Shown piece by piece: positions 49,650 through 61,108 of a stretch of DNA of 64,000 nucleotides. Position numbers and translations under genes: made by a program. The notes under the pieces were generated by a model. That model saw nothing but the letters and a program-made list of their open reading frames with translations. It had not been told where the DNA came from and did not search any database. The stretch's first letter is position 1, and every line of letters begins with the position of its first letter. Location of the stretch: NCBI GenBank assembly GCA_003952965.2, contig CM025855.1, positions 7,337,419 through 7,401,418 on the forward strand, read 5' to 3'. This DNA is from Morella rubra. Lineage: Eukaryota; Streptophyta; Magnoliopsida; Fagales; Myricaceae.

Positions 49650-50128
49650 TTAGTCAGAGTTGCCAAAGTAACTAGAACTGTCATCATTGTTCCCATGAAT
49701 ACTCATCCAACTAGTACACTTCTGCTGAAAGGCAAAGCGTCCCTGCTCGTCCTCCATAGTGTATGGTGGCATATTCATATATTTAGTATATGGGGCGTAA
49801 TTTTGTTTCTCTTGATGAACATCTGATGGTGCCTCTGTCACAGCTTCAGGGGATTGTTGGCTTGCTTCTGTTGCTTTGCGAGTTCGAGGGGCTTCCACTT
49901 GTTCACGTCCTTCTTCAGCTTCAACATTATCACTTGTGGTTTTTAATTTGCTCCAGCCCTTTGCCTTTTCTATAAATTAAACACGCAGAGAGACTAATAA
50001 GAGTTTTTCCACTACTCGTATTTCAGATAAATCAACATTACAATACATATAGAACAGTTGAAAATACAGAGTAAAAACACGAGGGTTTGTGAATTCATAC
50101 CAAATAATTTCATCTTACGAAATTTCAT
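49650..50128 (-). CDS. Small two-exon gene of unknown function, 115 residues
   Basis: Exon 1 (50128-50101) is only 28 bases and encodes MKFRKMKLF plus one base. Exon 2 (49969-49650) continues in frame to a stop. The donor is GGTATGA and the acceptor is TTTATAG. A TATA box lies 49 bases before the ATG. The protein has a basic start, a Gln/Glu/Thr-rich middle (KATEASQQSPEAVTEAPSDV) and a tail with YAPYTKYMNMPPYTMEDEQG and CTSWMSIHGNNDDSSSYFGN. There is no signal peptide, membrane segment or domain that I recognise. It sits tail to tail with the PPR gene. Promoter, consensus splice sites and a continuous frame support a real gene, but expression is unproven. An extra 5' exon would change the start. 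Confidence 0.55.
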
Positions 50129-50176
50129 CTTTTCCTGAGGTGATAGGACCAGTTCGCATAGTATCTAGGAGCAGCT

Positions 50177-50184
50177 TTTATATA
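50177..50184 (-). promoter_or_regulatory. TATA box of the 115-residue gene
   Basis: Minus strand TATATAAA, 49 bases upstream of the ATG at 50128, implying a very short leader. Confidence 0.6.
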
Positions 50185-50312
50185 GTACAAGGAAGCTGTC
50201 TAAAGTTTGGGATACAGTAAAATCATAATAAATTAGAGATACAATCCGGAAATATACAGTAATAATGGTAAGATATTCTGATCAAAATAAGTTTGTGGCA
50301 TAATAAATTTAA

Positions 50313-50666
50313 GACTTAATTATACAAACAGTCCTTGTGGTATAAGGTTTTGACAAAAAGATCCATGGGATAAACGCTTATATAAATTTGTCCCTATGGT
50401 CAGTGTGTAATAATAAAATGATCCTTCCGTTCCAGTTCTGTTATCTCCCTTAACGTTTGATGCTAAATTGAATTAAATCTTTAGTCAACAAGTTATATGT
50501 TACTAATCTATAACTCAACATCAAGCATTAAAGTAGATGGCAGAATTGAAATGAAGGGACCATTGTGTTACAATACATGATCACATGGATGAATTTGTAC
50601 AAACGTTTAACACAAGGATCTTTTTGTCAAAATATTATACTATAGGACTAACTGTATAATCAAGCT
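50313..50666. mobile_element. Mutator-like MITE (family C)
   Basis: 354 bases. The ends are GACTTAATTATACAAACAGT on the left and, on the other strand, AGCTTGATTATACAGTTAGT on the right. It is flanked on both sides by TAAATTTAA (50304-50312 and 50667-50675), an exact 9-base target duplication. Non-coding and largely palindromic. Confidence 0.85.
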
Positions 50667-51629
50667 TAAATTTAAAGATAAAATCACAATTGGAAATATA
50701 TATAATAAAAAAAATTCTAACAATATTTTATCATAATCATAAAATATTCTAACCGAAATAAGTTTGTGGCATGACCGAGTAATTGCAGAAAATAATGAAG
50801 TAGGCATGCTTAGAATTTATGACTGAAATCCTCGAGAAAAATATAATTTCATAGAGGCCGATTTGGGAAATCTTTGTAATGCTTAACTCAACGATAACCG
50901 TAGTTAACAACGCAAATATTAATTTGTCAGCACTCAGCAGTACATTTACGTAGTAATGTTTTCTCTTTCTGAAAAATCATTCGAAATTAATCCCTCCGAG
51001 TGTAATGCTCTTCTCAATATGAAAACTCGTCCATAGTAGCTAGTAATACCTTTTGTAACAAAAGAAGCTTTTGATAATGAGTCAAAACCAACGATTGTTT
51101 TAGTGACTAATTAATCATATAATTTATGAAGAATATAATTGGGTAAGTACATTGCTAACAGCAATGTTCAAATTGATGAACTACTGGCTTTTTCTTCTTC
51201 TTCTTTTTTTCAGACATATTAATGTATAAAAGCGTAACTATTTTTGAAGTATATGGTTTATTATTGACGCATGTATTTCAGTGAGAGAGCTTTTTTTTTG
51301 TAAAATTTAAGATTTGGCAATTGGTTACAATATTTATTAATGATTAGACTGTTTAAAACAGGAAATTTTTTTTAGAGGCAACAACATGTTTTCCTCTTCC
51401 ATATACCGACTTCTCACCAAGCCTCGCGTGCCTAGAGCCATAGAGGGTGAGTTCTTACCTACCACGTGACAACGTTCATCATCCCAAAGGAGGTCTACAC
51501 CATCCGCGACCACTACCAGCACCCACAGTTAAAGGTGTTGGGCTGAGGGCGGGAGATCCCTGGTTTTTACACATTTAGCCAAATTTTCATAACTTTCTCC
51601 CTACATGCAGTCATTTTTTGGTTTTGGTT

Positions 51630-51681
<52 letters not shown>

Positions 51682-53659
51682 GCGTGGCACACATGCAGCT
51701 TTCTAGTAGAGAAACTCGAATTTTCTAGTACCTGAAAATTGACTATATGAATTTGCATACCGAAAACTTACCATATAAAATTCGGGTACCTGAAAATTTT
51801 CAAACCAACTGAAACCGAACCAAAGACCCAAGTCCATAAATAGATTGAGGAAATTGATGGTGTATTTATTTTAGTCATAAGGACAAGCTTATTTGTTTCT
51901 TGCAACTATATTTACATGTTGGAATTATACAAAATCTAATTTAATTTCACCTTTCTATGGGACAGAAGACATTTTAGATGGGATGCTTTGAAGTGAGATT
52001 AAAGAATATATTAGTTTTTTTTTTGAAAGGAGGCATATCTAATAGTAGCTTTGTTCCTGCAACCAAGCATCCCCAGAGGAGAATATATAGCACTATATGC
52101 AACATATAAATTATTGCTGAATTCTGCAAGCTTGCATATTTTTCACGCAACTTTGTCTTTGAGCCTAGCTGCCTTATAATTAAATGCACACAGCTAGCTC
52201 TGGGTATAATTATAGTTATTGGGATGCCTTTCAAATGATAAATAATCATTTGGATATTCCTTTTTCCTTCTTCTTTTTGTGTCGACAGCTTGAATTTCTT
52301 AGGACCCAGAAATTCGCCATTTCTTGTGGTTCTTCCTTCGTGTTAGATTCTTCTCGAGGGACTGAAACTCTTGCAGGGCATGACAGGGTAGTAATACCAG
52401 ATCATCAACTTGAACAACGTGGCATGTCCTAATTAAAGACTAATTAATCCAACACCTTCCTGGCAGTTCGAATTTGGCTACGAGGTTGCCTTTCTCTATA
52501 ATTGAATTTAGTGGACGTCACATTCTTACGAGACATAATAATTAATGGAAGATCAGGAATTTAGAGTATTTAGTTAGTGTCACACTTTAAATCCTGTGAT
52601 TGGTGAGACCCGATGAGTATGCATGATGCATGTCAATCTTATGAAGTTACACTTAACACGTATACACCCAAATGGTTTTAATATCTATTCATGTGGGGTT
52701 GCTTATAGATACAAAGGATACGTGTACAAAGACGTTTACCAACACTTCAACTAACTCCGCCCAGCTGGCGTCTTTGCTTAAAATCCATCATCGTTTTTGC
52801 ATCACGTGTTGGACCCAGAATTCTCCGATGAAATCTCAAGATTATGTCTCACACACTGCGATTAACCTTTTCAGAAGATTAACCAATTCGAACGGGCATA
52901 TCTCCTTGCTTCTGCACGCCAGTTTGAATTGCTTATCCACGTACATGCACAAGCACCAATAGAGTGCTGGAAGAACCGAGTACGCATACAGCTGATTAGT
53001 CAAACTTTTTTTTCTTGGTTAGCCTAGTTCTCTTAGCATTCTCATGAGAATTTCTACTCATTATATAATGTCCGAATTTAGCTATAGCTACCACTCATAA
53101 GAAGGAGACTGTCACCACAGCTCTTTAAGAATACAATTATTTTTGAAAGTGAGAGAGTTAGATGTATAAATCTTCTTTATACATACCTAAGATGTAGTTG
53201 CTGTTGTTGTTGTTAATGTTACAACAGTGCAAAGCTATCAAAGCGGACCAAGAATGACTCCAAAGAAAGAAAAAGGAAAAGGAAAAGAACCCATTTGCAT
53301 CAGCCATTTTTTTTAGTAGATCAGGTCTAGGTCTTCTTAGGGACTGTAGTTGCTCTAAATTCAACAACATGATGGCATAACTCCTGCAGAGAAGTGTTCG
53401 AAATATGGTTGCTTAGACCTCTCTACAAGGCGACCATTCTGCATATGACCGAAACATCTGTCCCCATGTAGACAAATTTTGGACCGTCTCGATTTATTTA
53501 TTGCATTAAATTCCTATTTCACCAATCTTACACCTTAAGTTGCGTCTTTTTTTTTTTTTTGGGTAAAAGTAAATTGGCAATTGAGTTGTAAGTAAAATTA
53601 GTCTCTGAGATCATCTTTTTCGAAAAAGTTAATCCTTCCGTCAGGTTGGCCTGCCAATA
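50667..53659. other. Spacer with no gene I can support
   Basis: AT-rich. A CT microsatellite lies at 51636-51677. The frame at 52184-52432 includes an acceptor-like TTTTGTGTCGACAG before QLEFLRTQKFAISCGSSFVL, but I recognise nothing in it. 52672-52962 is open for 96 codons without a known motif. Confidence 0.45.
51636..51677. repeat. CT dinucleotide microsatellite
   Basis: About twenty CT units in a row. Confidence 0.95.
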
Positions 53660-53663
53660 GCAA

Positions 53664-55075
53664 CTGCTGAGCTGGCCAATATTTGACCCGAATTATCCAA
53701 CCAAATACGGACTAATGTCACATATGGCAGGTCAGAGAATTCAAGTTGGGCTCTCGCTACCACGTCATAAAATTTTTGACATGTCAGCCAAAAAAAGCTC
53801 AGCTCTCTCCCGACGTCCCCCACATAGAAAAAGGGCCCCAAATTCGAATGGAGAGAGAAACCCTAACTTTAACTAACCCTCTCCATCCGACTTTTCTTTG
53901 GTTGATAAGCAGCCTGTAACGTGGTCGGACAAAATGGAGTTTAGAAGGAGAAGCTAGATTAGACAAATCTGTGAAATTGTAGAGAGGAGATTGTCAAATG
54001 GCGGTTGCTTCTAAAAGAGAAAAAGAGGAAACTGTTATTGTTGACAACTACCATTGCAGCTAGGAAGGAGGGGGTGTAAGCATTTGGTCTCCGAGGAGAA
54101 AGAGATGGGAGAAGAAATGGTGACAGATCATTGCTTGGTGGGCCTGAACGAGGAAGAGACTTGAGAAAGAGGTAACAGAGGACTGACCGTTTAGGCCGTT
54201 AGCCTCAAGGGTTTTAATGGTTTGTGTGAACCAAAATTTTGATACAGGAATCAGTGAAAAAGTCAAGAAACATTGAGAAATTTTTTTTATGGAAAAAATA
54301 CACTTTTCATCCACGAACTATTATAAGTTTTGTACTTTACACCCTAAATTACCAATTTTGATACATTACACCCTTTAATTATCAATTTTTAACACTTTGC
54401 ACCCTTTATCAAATTTTTAAACTAAAATGATAATAATGTCCTTGACCCATTTTGTATACATTGAAGATATTGTTGTCAATTCATTAATTTCGCAAGAGTA
54501 TTATTGTCAAATGGAGGGTGCAAATTGTTTAATATTAATAGTTGGGAGTACAAAGTGTTAAAGTGGGTAGTTTAGGGTATAAAGTGTCTAACATTGGTAA
54601 TTTAAGGGTGCAATATCTTAAATATGATAGTCTGGGGTACAATGTATCACTATTCTGGTAGTTTGTGGGTGAAAAGTATATTTTTCTCTCTTTTTTTTTA
54701 TAATAAAAATAAATTAATTAATGAAAAAAATTATTTTACAATTATTTTATTAGGCCACTTAAGATTTTAAGATACAATCGTTAGTAGCGTTTCGGAGTTC
54801 AGCAGTAGAGGAGTTGGATTACTGGAGTTAAGACCTTATTTGCTCGGCAATTGGTCGGACGGAAGACGATTGGCAAGCTAGGGTTTCTCTCTCCATTCGA
54901 ATCTGGGGATATTTTTTCGTGGGGGACATCGGGAGGGATGTAAGCTGATGAGTTTTGGGTGTTTTATTTTTTAGCTTAAATGTCAAAAACTTTATGACGT
55001 GGCAACAGGAGTACATCGTGGATTATGCGACTTACCATAAGCAATGATTGGTCAGCTCAGTATTTACTTTTATCC
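53664..55075. repeat. Imperfect inverted repeat with a MITE in its centre
   Basis: The left arm (to about 53875) and the right arm (from about 54880) are complementary over several blocks. GAATGGAGAGAGAAACCCTA at 53847 pairs with TAGGGTTTCTCTCTCCATTC at 54879. CGACGTCCCCCAC pairs with GTGGGGGACATCG. CCACGTCATAAAATTTTTGACAT at 53760 (abridged match) pairs with the 54975-54998 region. CTGAGCTGGCCAAT pairs with ATTGGTCAGCTCAG. It is probably an old long-TIR element; the ends are uncertain. Confidence 0.6.
54291..54692. mobile_element. Mutator-like MITE, second copy of family A
   Basis: Same family as 20936-21313: starts GGAAAAAATACACTTTTCAT and ends GGGTGAAAAGTATATTTTTC, with the same internal words (ACACTTTGCACCCTTTATCA, GAGGGTGCAAATTGTTTAAT) in the opposite orientation. 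T-rich flanks (TTTTTTTAT on both sides) fit a 9-base target duplication but are low complexity. It lies within the larger inverted repeat 53664-55075. Confidence 0.8.
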
Positions 55076-56074
55076 TCGGAACTCATTTGTCGTGTACCAC
55101 AGGGAGTCATTGATTAATCTTAAAGTTTTCCAAAAAATAAATAATTAAATAATAGTATTTTAGGATTGAGAAAATTTTATAGAAAGTTTTTATGAGAAGT
55201 TCACTTACCAAATTTTACATAGTGAGAATTCATTTATTAGTAAAATACATTTATTAATAAAGATCTCTCACATATATTTATTAGAGTGTAATGTGTGGAG
55301 ATTATGGTACACTGCACATGCGTGTGTGACATAAGCTGTAGAGTGTTTTTGTGGTATATATGAAGCGCACTTAATACGAAGCATCAGAGAGCACATTTAA
55401 GCCATAGATTTTTAATCTTTTGAACAGACGGTCTGATCTTAATAATATTTACTTTGGTGAAGATGAAACAATTTCTTTCCTTCACGTTCTCTTCAACAAA
55501 TTAATACCACAGGAATTGGTGTAATTTGACCGATATTTTATACAAATTGTATGAGCTTTGATTTTAGCCAAAAGGATAACATGGAAAGCCCATGCGATAG
55601 ACAATTTAAAGGATGCAGTTCCAACAAGTAGATTTGCAGCTTGTGAACCTTTTTTTTCCTGTGCTTTTCTTTTTTATATAGGAAAAATATATTTGTAATT
55701 TGGAGATTTTATTGCTGAAGAGGTGATACACTGATGATTCAGAAGTGCAGAGTATACTTTTTCCTTAATTCAATTTTGTTAAAATATATATCTTTTAGTA
55801 TTTTAATAGCTTAACGGTAGTGACACGATTCATCATAGGTAGCTATTTGTGCCCCTAAGGTTTCCAGAAAACTCTGCTCATGCTCTATACCTGCAAGATG
55901 TGTGTCACTGTCAGGCTTAGATTCAAGCCAAATTTACATTAAAAGGTACACGAAGCAACTAATCATGCTCATCTGATCATGGACATCTACCTAGGATTCA
56001 GGTTCTGTAATGCGCCCTCTCTCCTGCCGCTGTCCCTACGATTATATATAGTCATTTTTTAAAAACTTATTTTA
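55076..56074. other. Spacer with no gene seen
   Basis: AT-rich sequence with no open frame, domain or clear repeat. Confidence 0.6.
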
Positions 56075-57075
56075 GACCCTAACTTCGCCTAGAGGGGTGA
56101 ATAGGTAAAATTTAAAAATTAATGATTTAGTATCAATTTTAAAACAAGTTCTAAAATTGATCAGTCTAGATATATCAATCGATCAACACAATCATCAAAA
56201 CAATAAATCAACTTGTAAAGAAATTAAACAAACACAAGGAGACAAGAGATTTGATGACGAAGTGGAAAACCTTTGAAAAACCATTCAAAGGAAAAACCAC
56301 TCTGGGCTAACAGCCACCCAAAATCCACTAAAAAAAAATCCTTACAACAGTGATTCAGACACGGGTAACCCCAGTTGCTTGACTCTGACAACCCTGATGT
56401 AATAATCCAAGCACCCCTGCTTAGATTTGCTCCAAGCAGTAATCACCTCAACCCTTGAGGTTCTTCTTAAGGATCTTCACGAACACCCTTGTTCTTCAAC
56501 TCACCTTCAACACTATGAAGGGAACAAAGTAATATCAAGGAAGAATAGAGAGAAATTTAATATCTTGAAGCACTAATCTTCTGGGGTTTTTCTCTCAAGG
56601 AAGAGGGCAGCAAAAACTCTCAAAGAAGCCTATATATCACGTTCTAGTCGGCCTCTCACGAACCCTAGTAGGGTTTCAAAAATCATCACAAGAAAATCCC
56701 AAAAATCTAGCAATTTTTGAAATTCGCCGGAAGTCGCTCGAGCGTCGGTCGAGCTCTCGTCGAACGTGATGTCTCTATATGAAAAATTCTTCAGGACACT
56801 CGAGCGCCAGTCGAGTGTTAGTGGAACGTGATGTCTCTGTATGAAAAATTCTTAAGGACGATCGAGCGCCGGTCGAGCGTTAGTTGAACGTGATGTCTCT
56901 GTATGACAATTTTCAAGGCCGCTCGAGCGCTTGTTGAACGCTTATTGAACGTGAAGAAGACTTTGGACAGACCATTGACTCTAACTCTTGAACAAATGTG
57001 CGGACCAAAATTACAACTCAATCACGATATATTTTGACACGAAATAATGCCAAAACATCAATACCCTAACAATTT
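56075..57075 (+). mobile_element. G-run/GTGAATAGG family, copy 3
   Basis: About 1.0 kb. It starts ACCCTAACTTCGCCTAGAGG, then GGTGAATAGG, and ends near ACCCTAACAA, which matches the end of copy 1. It shares the internal order with copy 1: GACGAAGTGGAAAACCTTTG, a block with CTCTGGGCTAACAGCC, and GATTTGCTCCAAGCAG. The region 56730-56955 is an array of a roughly 70-base unit. No coding frame is supported. Confidence 0.65.
56730..56955. repeat. About three tandem copies of a ~70-base unit rich in CTCGAGCG
   Basis: Each copy contains a CTCGAGCG or ATCGAGCG core, GTCGAGCG or GTCGAGTG, GAACGTGATGTCTCTGTATG and GAAAAATTCTT. Copies begin near 56734, 56799 and 56860, and a decayed one follows near 56920. 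Confidence 0.8.
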
Positions 57076-58831
57076 TCGCACAGCTCGAAACCTCGAACTG
57101 ATCTTGTTGTTCCTGATTGAAGAAGATGAGAGCGAGAGTTTTTTCATTCTCGGCGAAGAGAAGCGACTTGATATGGAAAGAGGGCCAGCAAAATTAAATG
57201 TGTTCTCCCAATCAAGTACATAACTCGAAAACGACATGGATAATTTATGGAGGCGGAAGAGCTACTAGCTAGCGTTGCAGACCATAGGGAGAGGAAGATT
57301 GAGACTTGATATATATGGAGAGATAAGGTAGGTTGGCATCTTCTAGATAGGTTTCACCTAAAACTCAGAGACTAGACCCGGCATCTCGCAACGCACGTTT
57401 TGTTTCCAACGAAAAATGGAAGAAACCTCTGGTTTTCTTATTGCCTAAAAAACATAATTCTAGTGATCTCTAAGGGACTTGAAGTGGGGTTGGCACCTCC
57501 CCAATGATTGGTTCACCCCAGTGACATAGATTATATATATATATTGATATTATTATATGTCTTGAGTTTCTTGTGATCAAAGATTAGTTCACAGAGAGGC
57601 GATTTTACAAATCCATTTTATTTTTGGGGTCACCCATTCAAATTACAAGGGGATCTTTCAGCATAAATGTCATTGTCTCCATATAAATTGATAGCATGAG
57701 CTAGCTGCTAGTAGAGCTAAATTATGTAGGCGTATTAAATAAGTGGAAGCATCAGGTTGCAAGTTGTAGCATAAGGTTGCAAGTTGTGACTATCTAGTTT
57801 GCTGTCATGATACAGACATTGCAAGATGTAAACCAGCCAGTACCACCGCGTTTTAAGAAGAAAAACCAACTGGGTTTTCAGAAGAACTATAAAATCTGCT
57901 GGCAGGCAGGAGGAGCAGTCATTTTACACTAGCTAATAATTCAAGCCCAGATGGGCTCCAGATCATTTACTTGATGTCGTCTTTGAACTCTTTCTTACAT
58001 GAATATTCTACGCGGACCCAACATCAAACGCAGGCAAAGAGGTTTTATCAAAGAAACCTCTTCATAAAAGTAGAAAATTACATTTTCTAAAGAAAAACAA
58101 ACCTCACCCATTTGTTTTGTACGTTATTGAAGTCTTCAATTTAATCTCAATTTGCTAAAGAAAAACAGAGTATACCATGAGTTTTGGCTATGTAGTTACC
58201 TTAAACCCCTCGAGGTTTTTCTAGGATACTAGACTCGCACATTATGCAATTTTGATGTTGATTATAATTAACTATTCTGGTTATTAACTATTATAATCCT
58301 TAAATAATCACAGTCAATTCCTCTGTTTTTTTTTTCCCTGAGCAAATTCTGCAGAACATGATGTACAGACGTAGCCTGAGCTGTAAGCCCTCGAGTGAAA
58401 GAAAATCATAGGAGACGCGGAGGCACTTTACAACAGTCCCCCTTGCTTTCGGCTGAAGAAAACAGCTAGATGACGGCCCGCAATTAAGCTGTCAAACAGA
58501 CAGACCAAGTTACTCCTTCCTTAAACTTTGTTTCAAGTAATGTCTATAGTTGTTTTATTTTAGAACCCAAGCTAAATTACATTAAAATATTTGCTTGGGT
58601 TTCAAAATATAAATATTACCTTTTTCCCCCCAACGATATTTTTTGTAGCATGGCATGATTTGAGGACACAAGTCGTTCTCTAAGTACAATACTATTATTT
58701 TAGTGCTAAATGCTAATTAAGCACAACTTGCATCCCAAGTTGATTTGAATTTCCTCTTCATATCCATCATTCTTTCTCTCTCTTTCTTTGTGTGTATGGC
58801 ACTCTTCATATGTATCATTCATTTCCTCGTG
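57076..58831. other. Spacer upstream of the HIPP gene
   Basis: No gene can be supported. It contains (TA)n at 57532-57543 and short direct repeats near 57760-57790 (AAGGTTGCAAGTTGT twice). Confidence 0.5.
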
Positions 58832-58840
58832 TATATATAT
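58832..58840 (+). promoter_or_regulatory. Probable TATA box of the HIPP gene
   Basis: TATATATAT, about 160 bases before the ATG at 58998. The leader in between carries a C/T-rich tract (58909-58938), as often seen in plant 5' UTRs. Confidence 0.55.
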
Positions 58841-58902
58841 GACACCAACTGAGAGTTCATTTCGGTCAATCCTCTTAAAATTGTAAGAACCAGCACCCCC
58901 TC

Positions 58903-58936
<34 letters not shown>

Positions 58937-58997
58937 ATCAAAACACAGAGATAAACAGGAGAATTCTTTGCTTTGCCTTTGCTGAAAGGAGAGAGAA

Positions 58998-59273
58998 ATG
59001 GGTGCTCTCGACTTTATCTCTGACTATTTCAGTATTTCCACCCGAAGGAAGAAACGCAAAGCAATGCAGGTATTCTTCAGATTCCATCTGTCTCTGTTTC
59101 GTTCTACGTGTGTTTGTGTGATTTCGCTTCTCTTTCTTGGCTTTTCCATGAAAAATCTGATCAGTGGTTTTCTATTTTTTTATTTTGTTGCAGACCGTTG
59201 ATATCAAGGTGAAAATGGACTGTGATGGCTGCGAAAGGAGAGTTAAAAATGCCGTTTCCAACCTGAAAGGTTC

Positions 59274-59319
<46 letters not shown>

Positions 59320-61108
59320 CCTATAGAGTCTTGGCTCCCGGTTCGAGTAAAATATGGCCGGAATAGAATCTCGCGGAGGAAATTTGAAGTCTCCATGGGA
59401 CTGCCCCTTCCCTATTACGTAAAAAGATGATTGAAAGTATAATCGGGTACTTCTTATGGCAATTCATCGAAAAGTTAAAATAGCCTAACGCCGCTTTTTG
59501 AAAGCTTTTGAGTCTCTCCTCTTTTGAAACTTCGGCATTTTTGTTTTGGCCATTCTTGTAAAACTCAAATCATAATAATTATCCATTGAGAGTTGTTTTG
59601 GCCTTTCAACTATGATCAAAAAATGAACAGCACGAGTCCTTCGCATGGGAAACCGGAAGATGTAGCGATTAAGTTGACTCCCTCCTTGGAAAAGTTATAT
59701 TGACTCTCCTCTGTTTTCTGCTGTACTCTCTGAAAAGATGGTTCTTTTTGCTTCGACCTCCAGAATCCTGCAGTGTTCTGGTTCTTTTTTTCTCTTTTAC
59801 CTAATCTAGCAGCTGTCTTTGATAAAGAAAACTTATTTTGCGTAATATCTGGAACCGAGGAAATAGCTTTCCCCTCTCACTCCATCTCCTCCTTGAGCCT
59901 TCACTCATCCGTGTTATATGGGAAAGCCAGTGGGAACGCATTTAAGCCCATATGCTGACATATTAAATGCAACGCAAAGACCCCGTAGAGCAACAACCGT
60001 TACAGAGCCTTGCCATGAAGTTGTAGCTAGCTCGATTATCTAATAATTACTTCTTTCAGATTTCTTTTTTTTTTTTCGAAATTGTAGCAACAACCGTTAC
60101 GAGTCCTTCGCAGATGTCGTAGGGATCATATCATAAATAAAAACTCCTAAAACAGAGGAGTACCCGAGTCACAGTACAAAATATGAAAGGGAATACAACT
60201 AGAATCACAAAAGCCAGAACGGTGAGAACGGGCAGCCCACTGAGCAAGCGAGCTTGCTGATTAAGCTTTCTCGGAACCCAATGAAGAGACCACGCTGAGT
60301 GAGCCTTAAACACCACACGAAGAGAATCAACTAAGTCTGAAATTTTCCAGCAAGGGGTCTTGAAAGCATCAGTAACATCCTCCCATAGCAGCTTAGAATC
60401 AGTTTCAATTACCGAAGACCAACGATTAGAAAGGGCGAGTTCCACAGCACGAGCAGCCGCCATCGCTTCACCCAAGAGAGGGTCCATAGCCTGGATTTGC
60501 TCCAAGTACACCGTACAGAGAGAGCTTGAAGAGTCTCTATAAGAGACGGCTATGTACGATCCAGATTGACGTATAGCCACGTCAAAACTGATCTTCAATT
60601 GGTTAGGTCCCGGAGGAACCCAACAAACAGCCAGTGTAGGGCCATGTACCAACCAAGCGGCAGAATGCTCAGCAAAACGAAGAGAAAGAGACCGTTGCAA
60701 ATCTAGTCGAGTCAGAGGATATGCATACGATCCTTATCAAAGTATGGAGATTACTACAAAACTTTCCTTCGGAATTCATGTTAACTGGTGCTTTTTCGTT
60801 TTGTTTCACTTGCAGGCGTGAAATCTGTGAATGTCAACCGAAAGCAAAGCCGGGTAACAGTAAGCGGCTACGTGGATCCGAACAGGGTCCTAAATAAGGT
60901 GAAGAGCACTGGGAAGAGAGCAGAGTTTTGGCCTTATGTGCCGTATAACCTGGTGGCTTACCCCTACGTGGCTCAGGCCTATGACAAGAGGGCACCGCCT
61001 GGTTTCGTGAAGAATGTTGTCCAGGCCCTCCCTAGCCCGAACGCACCAGACGAGAAGCTCACTACCCTCTTCAGTGATGAAAATCCAAATGCATGTTCGA
61101 TCATGTAA
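58998..61108 (+). CDS. Heavy-metal-associated isoprenylated plant protein (HIPP22/23-like), 3 exons, 146 residues
   Basis: Metallochaperone-like protein with one HMA domain and a C-terminal isoprenylation signal. Exons: 58998-59069, 59194-59269 and 60816-61108; joined they give 146 open codons. The HMA fold begins at TVDIKVKMDCDGCERRVKNA, with the metal-binding CDGC motif (about residues 34-37). VKSVNVNRKQSRVTVSGYVD follows, then the family block WPYVPYNLVAYPYVAQAYDK and APPGFV. The end is LFSDENPNACSIM, where CSIM is a CaaX box for farnesylation and so membrane or nuclear attachment. HIPPs of this clade bind Cd, Zn or Cu and are induced by metals or stress. The closest match from memory is HIPP22/HIPP23. 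Intron 2 (59270-60815) starts with a CT microsatellite and holds an antisense LINE fragment. Confidence 0.95.
59275..59315. repeat. CT microsatellite just inside HIPP intron 2
   Basis: About twenty CT units starting six bases after the splice donor. Confidence 0.95.
60066..60720 (-). pseudogene. LINE RNase H domain fragment in HIPP intron 2, antisense
   Basis: A minus-strand frame of 189 codons (60700-60131) carries the RNase H-like domain of a plant LINE. Asp is in LKISFDVAIRQSG, Glu in LLGEAMAAARAVELAL and Asp in SVIETDSKLLWEDV, and the last block is WVPRKLNQQARLL, where relatives have His in place of the Arg. A T-run at 60066-60078 would be its poly-A tail on the minus strand. Only the 3' end of the element is present, as after incomplete reverse transcription. 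It is much better kept than the fragment at 8560. Confidence 0.85.
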
